In this document: positions 61,952 to 64,000 of the stretch, piece by piece
How the letters are laid out: every line of letters starts with the position of its first letter
How positions within the stretch are numbered: the first letter of the stretch is position 1
Assembly (NCBI RefSeq): GCF_021390645.1
Contig: NZ_JAJEJT010000005.1
Coordinates: 62,001-126,000, forward strand
Direction: 5' to 3'
From: Paraburkholderia flagellata
GTDB lineage: Bacteria; Pseudomonadota; Gammaproteobacteria; Burkholderiales; Burkholderiaceae
DNA length: 64,000 nt
Notes under the pieces: generated by a model
Database searches by the model: none
The model's input: only the letters and a program-made list of their open reading frames with translations
What the model was told of the DNA's origin: nothing
Position numbers and translations under genes: made by a program

Positions 61952-62645
61952 TTATTTGACGAGCGAGTAAAATTCGGTGGCAGGTGTCGCGTTCAAGTCG
62001 CCGCTCTGCATTTTCCCCTTGGCGATCATATGCATCAACTCATTGCCGCCGCGCAAAATACGCGCACATCGGAAACTCTTGAAGCCCATCCTCGGCCGCG
62101 TTCGGCGTTTGATCGCACGATGATCTTGCTCCACGATGTTGTTCAGGTACTTCACCTGACGAACCTTGATGGGTTGTTGCCGAGCCGAGTTAATGGCCTC
62201 GGGCGCCACCACGTTGGCTCCGCTTTTGTCGATCGTCACCGTCCCGGGCTCGCCGTTACGTCTGATCGCCTTACCGGCGTGCCGCGACCTTGTCCCGGTG
62301 GGCTCGCAACAGGAAATCGACGGTGTCGCCGTCCTTGTCCACGGCACGGTACGGGTATCGCCACAGGCCGTTGATCTTGATGTAGGTCTCATCCATCCTC
62401 CAGTTCTTTCCAACCGGGCGCATGCGCTGCCGGAAGAGCTTTCCCAGCACAGGCAACGGCTTCAGCGCCCATCGGTGAACCGTCGAATGATCGACCGACA
62501 ACCCCCGCTCGGACATCATCTCTTCCGGATTGCGCAGGCTCAGCGGGTACGCAACGTACCAACGCGCGCACAGCAGCATCACATCCAACGGATAGTGCAT
62601 GCGTTTGAGTACCCGCTTGACAGCTGCATTTACTCCTTCCTCCAT
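61952..62645 (-). mobile_element. IS6-family transposase, frameshifted
   Basis: Two frames make one IS6 (IS26-like) transposase. The first, from 62645, reads MHYPLDVMLLCARWYVAYPL, WRMDETYIKINGLWRYPYRA and ends DFLLRAHRDKVAARR at 62271. The second continues KAIRRNGEPGTVTIDKSGAN, VKYLNNIVEQDHRAIKRRTR and ends FYSLVK at 61952. The DDE residues (Asp in RMDET, Asp in TIDKSG, Glu in IVEQD) are all present, but the frameshift near 62270 separates them. Terminal inverted repeats are not obvious. Inactive unless frameshifting rescues it. Confidence 0.85.
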
Positions 62646-62703
62646 CGCTCTCGTGTCGCCTCTGTCTTCAAGTCCTCAGCTTAGCAGACCGCGTTACTGC
62701 GCC

Positions 62704-62901
62704 AGAACCCTGGAATCCATCAATGCCGAGCGCGAAACACCGATCAAGATCCGCCAGACGAAGTACCTGAACAACATCATCGAGCAGGATCGCCGCGCGA
62801 TCAAGCGGCGCACCCGACCCATGCTCGGGGTCAAGAACTTTCGTTGCGCCCGCATCATTCTGTCTGGCATCGAAGTGATGGATGTGATCAGGAAGGGGTA
62901 G
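62704..62901 (+). mobile_element. second IS6-family fragment, opposite orientation
   Basis: Plus strand reads ESINAERETPIKIRQTKYLN, then NIIEQDRRAIKRRTRPMLGV and ARIILSGIEVMDVIRKG with a stop at 62901. This is the C-terminal ~65 residues of another IS6-type transposase, related to but distinct from the one on the minus strand. The two are joined tail-to-head near 62700, pointing to IS6-mediated rearrangement. Confidence 0.85.
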
Positions 62902-63097
62902 ATACAGGACGACGCAGCCAACTTGGCGCCGTCACACCGTCACGCCGCAAATAGCCGCGCAGGATGTGAATGAACATGAGGTGGGCAAGCTGGGTGGAGG
63001 CAGCGTCAGCTCCTGGCAAGCCTTCTGTTCGCTCCCGGATCAGTTGTTCGAGAATCCAGCGCAAGGTCTCGTCCTGAGATGCTCGCGAATGACTCAC
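62888..63097 (-). pseudogene. AraC-type regulator fragment (cupin_6-like region)
   Basis: The frame DETLRWILEQLIRERTEGLP followed by GADAASTQLAHLMFIHILRG then YLRRDG is typical of the region between the cupin and HTH of AraC regulators with a cupin_6 domain. The rest is missing; the C-terminal end is cut by the IS6 fragment near 62920. Confidence 0.6.
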
Positions 63098-63130
63098 GTC
63101 TCGCGCCGGCGCTCAGGCATGAGCAGCCAT

Positions 63131-63403
63131 GAAAGAACTGGCGGCTCGCACAGGCCGAATACAGTGCGGCAAATGGCTGGTACCAGGTAGCTGCCGAGAA
63201 TAACGGCTATTTCCCGCTTGTCGATTTGCAGAATGGAAACACGCCGGTCAGCCTGCAGACCGTCGGTACCGGATCGACATGGCTGCCGCGCATACAGGGT
63301 GTGATTGATCAGCTTGGTTCGAGTTACGCAACGGTGCAAACATCGATCTACAACCAGTGCTCGCCGGTGCCGGCAAAGGCCGGGGTCTCGTCAATGACTT
63401 CAT
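63131..63403 (+). pseudogene. unidentified coding fragment without a start
   Basis: The frame following a TGA at ~63128 reads NWRLAQAEYSAANGWYQVAA, then ENNGYFPLVDLQNGNTPVSL and QTVGTGSTWLPRIQGVIDQL up to ~63400. It has the balanced composition of a real secreted protein, but no start codon and no continuation. I cannot name the family. Confidence 0.4.
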
Positions 63404-63422
63404 TTTGCGGCCGTGGACGACC

Positions 63423-64000
63423 TCAATGCGGCACGCGGTCCTTGTGGCTCGAAACGAATTGCCGGAAGCGCGGCGACTTCGGATCGTCGAACACCTCGCC
63501 GGGCGCGCCGTCCACGTCGACCTGGCCTTCGTGGAGGAACATCACGCGGTTCGACACGTGGCGCGCAAATCCCATTTCGTGCGTTACGACCAGCATGGTG
63601 CGGCCCTCCTCCGCGAGCGCTCTCATGACACGCAGCACTTCGCCGACGAGCTCGGGGTCGAGCGCCGAGGTCGGTTCGTCGAACAGCATAACTTTCGGGT
63701 GCATGGCGAGGGCGCGCGCAATTGCCACCCGCTGCTGCTGTCCGCCGGACAAATGGGCGGGATAGTGCGCACGCCTTTCGGCGAGGCCGACTTTCGCCAG
63801 CAGCGCCTCGGCTTCGTCGACGGCTTCCGCGCGGCTGCGCTTCTGCACGCGTATCGGGCCTTCGATCAGGTTCTCCAGCACCGTCATATGGGACCAGAGA
63901 TTGAAGTTCTGAAAGACCATGCCGATCTGCGAGCGGATACGGTCAACCTGCTGGCGATTTCCCGAATGCAATTTGCCGTCCCGCCGCCGCACCAGCGCCA
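63423..64000 (-). CDS. polar amino-acid ABC transporter ATP-binding protein (partial)
   Basis: The gene runs off the right edge, so the N-terminus with Walker A is not in the window. Present are the Q-loop (QIGMVFQNFNLWSHMTVLEN), signature LSGGQQQRVAIARALAMHPK, Walker B VMLFDEPTSALDPE and H-loop LVVTHEMG. This is the HisP/GlnQ/OccP group that powers uptake of polar amino acids or opines. The C-terminus FVSSHKDRVPH is complete. Permease and binding-protein genes would be expected beyond the window. Confidence 0.93.
   Translation of the reverse strand, partial: ALVRRRDGKLHSGNRQQVDRIRSQIGMVFQNFNLWSHMTVLENLIEGPIRVQKRSRAEAVDEAEALLAKVGLAERRAHYPAHLSGGQQQRVAIARALAMHPKVMLFDEPTSALDPELVGEVLRVMRALAEEGRTMLVVTHEMGFARHVSNRVMFLHEGQVDVDGAPGEVFDDPKSPRFRQFVSSHKDRVPH

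Noticed and set aside
1..64000. CRISPR arrays, tRNA or rRNA genes
   Set aside because: No regularly spaced short repeats and no tRNA- or rRNA-like stretches were noticed on reading the sequence.

Overview
The window is GC-rich (coding regions about 60-65% G+C by eye) and reads like Burkholderia sensu lato (Paraburkholderia, Caballeronia or a close relative). The clues are an intracellular PHB depolymerase, a phasin, an ECF42-type sigma factor with its YCII partner, many LysR/AraC-type fragments, and integrase and IS remnants of types I associate with Burkholderia replicons. Gene density is low and there are many gene remnants, which fits an accessory chromosome, a megaplasmid or a plastic chromosomal region. 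I see no rRNA, tRNA or CRISPR array.

Layout. 0.2-9.2 kb: a MASE1-GGDEF diguanylate cyclase, small membrane and hypothetical genes, a decayed DadA fragment, an ACT protein, pseudouridine-5'-phosphate glycosidase, an IS3-type end and a 2OG-Fe(II) oxygenase. 9.4-12.6 kb: a compact E1alpha-E1beta-E2 2-oxoacid dehydrogenase operon without E3. 12.6-23.2 kb: a LysR remnant, RtcB, an over-long acylphosphatase, a small acidic protein, a small basic protein with a strong terminator, a cold-shock remnant, a phasin, a methyltransferase-OsmC pair, an alpha/beta hydrolase, DUF1330 and a frameshifted exported protein. 23.5-30.2 kb: a signalling block with a 1270-residue CheB-CheR-PAS-histidine kinase-receiver protein, an orphan ribbon-helix-helix protein, a stand-alone receiver and an internalin-like LRR protein, with one copy of a long dispersed repeat. 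30.4-40.9 kb: a frameshifted small gene, a second small acidic protein, the ECF sigma-YCII pair, a lytic transglycosylase, a rhomboid protease, PhaZ and several small exported proteins.

41-50 kb looks like decayed mobile DNA: an SDR, an H-NS-like protein, a HipBA operon under an array of inverted-repeat operators, an integrase fragment, a 5'-truncated AAA+ ATPase and a protein with two HTH-like repeats, ending with a cold-shock gene. 51.3-54.0 kb is a large exported GH92 glycosidase with an unusual AT-rich leader. 55.1-61.8 kb is a catabolic cluster: a divergent LysR regulator, a class III CoA-transferase, an acyl-CoA dehydrogenase, both ETF subunits and an NCS1 permease. From 61.9 kb to the end there are two IS6-family remnants, an AraC-type fragment, an unidentified coding fragment and the start-truncated (window edge) ATPase of a polar amino-acid ABC importer.

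Functionally the clearest modules are PHB turnover (phasin and depolymerase), the 2-oxoacid dehydrogenase operon, and the CoA-transferase/acyl-CoA dehydrogenase/ETF/permease cluster, which should import a small molecule, activate it to a CoA thioester and oxidise it. The least ordinary signals are the HipBA operator array, the duplicated acidic micro-protein with a conserved leader, the long dispersed repeat, a methyltransferase whose only upstream start appears to be ATT, and the two-HTH protein at 47-48.4 kb.
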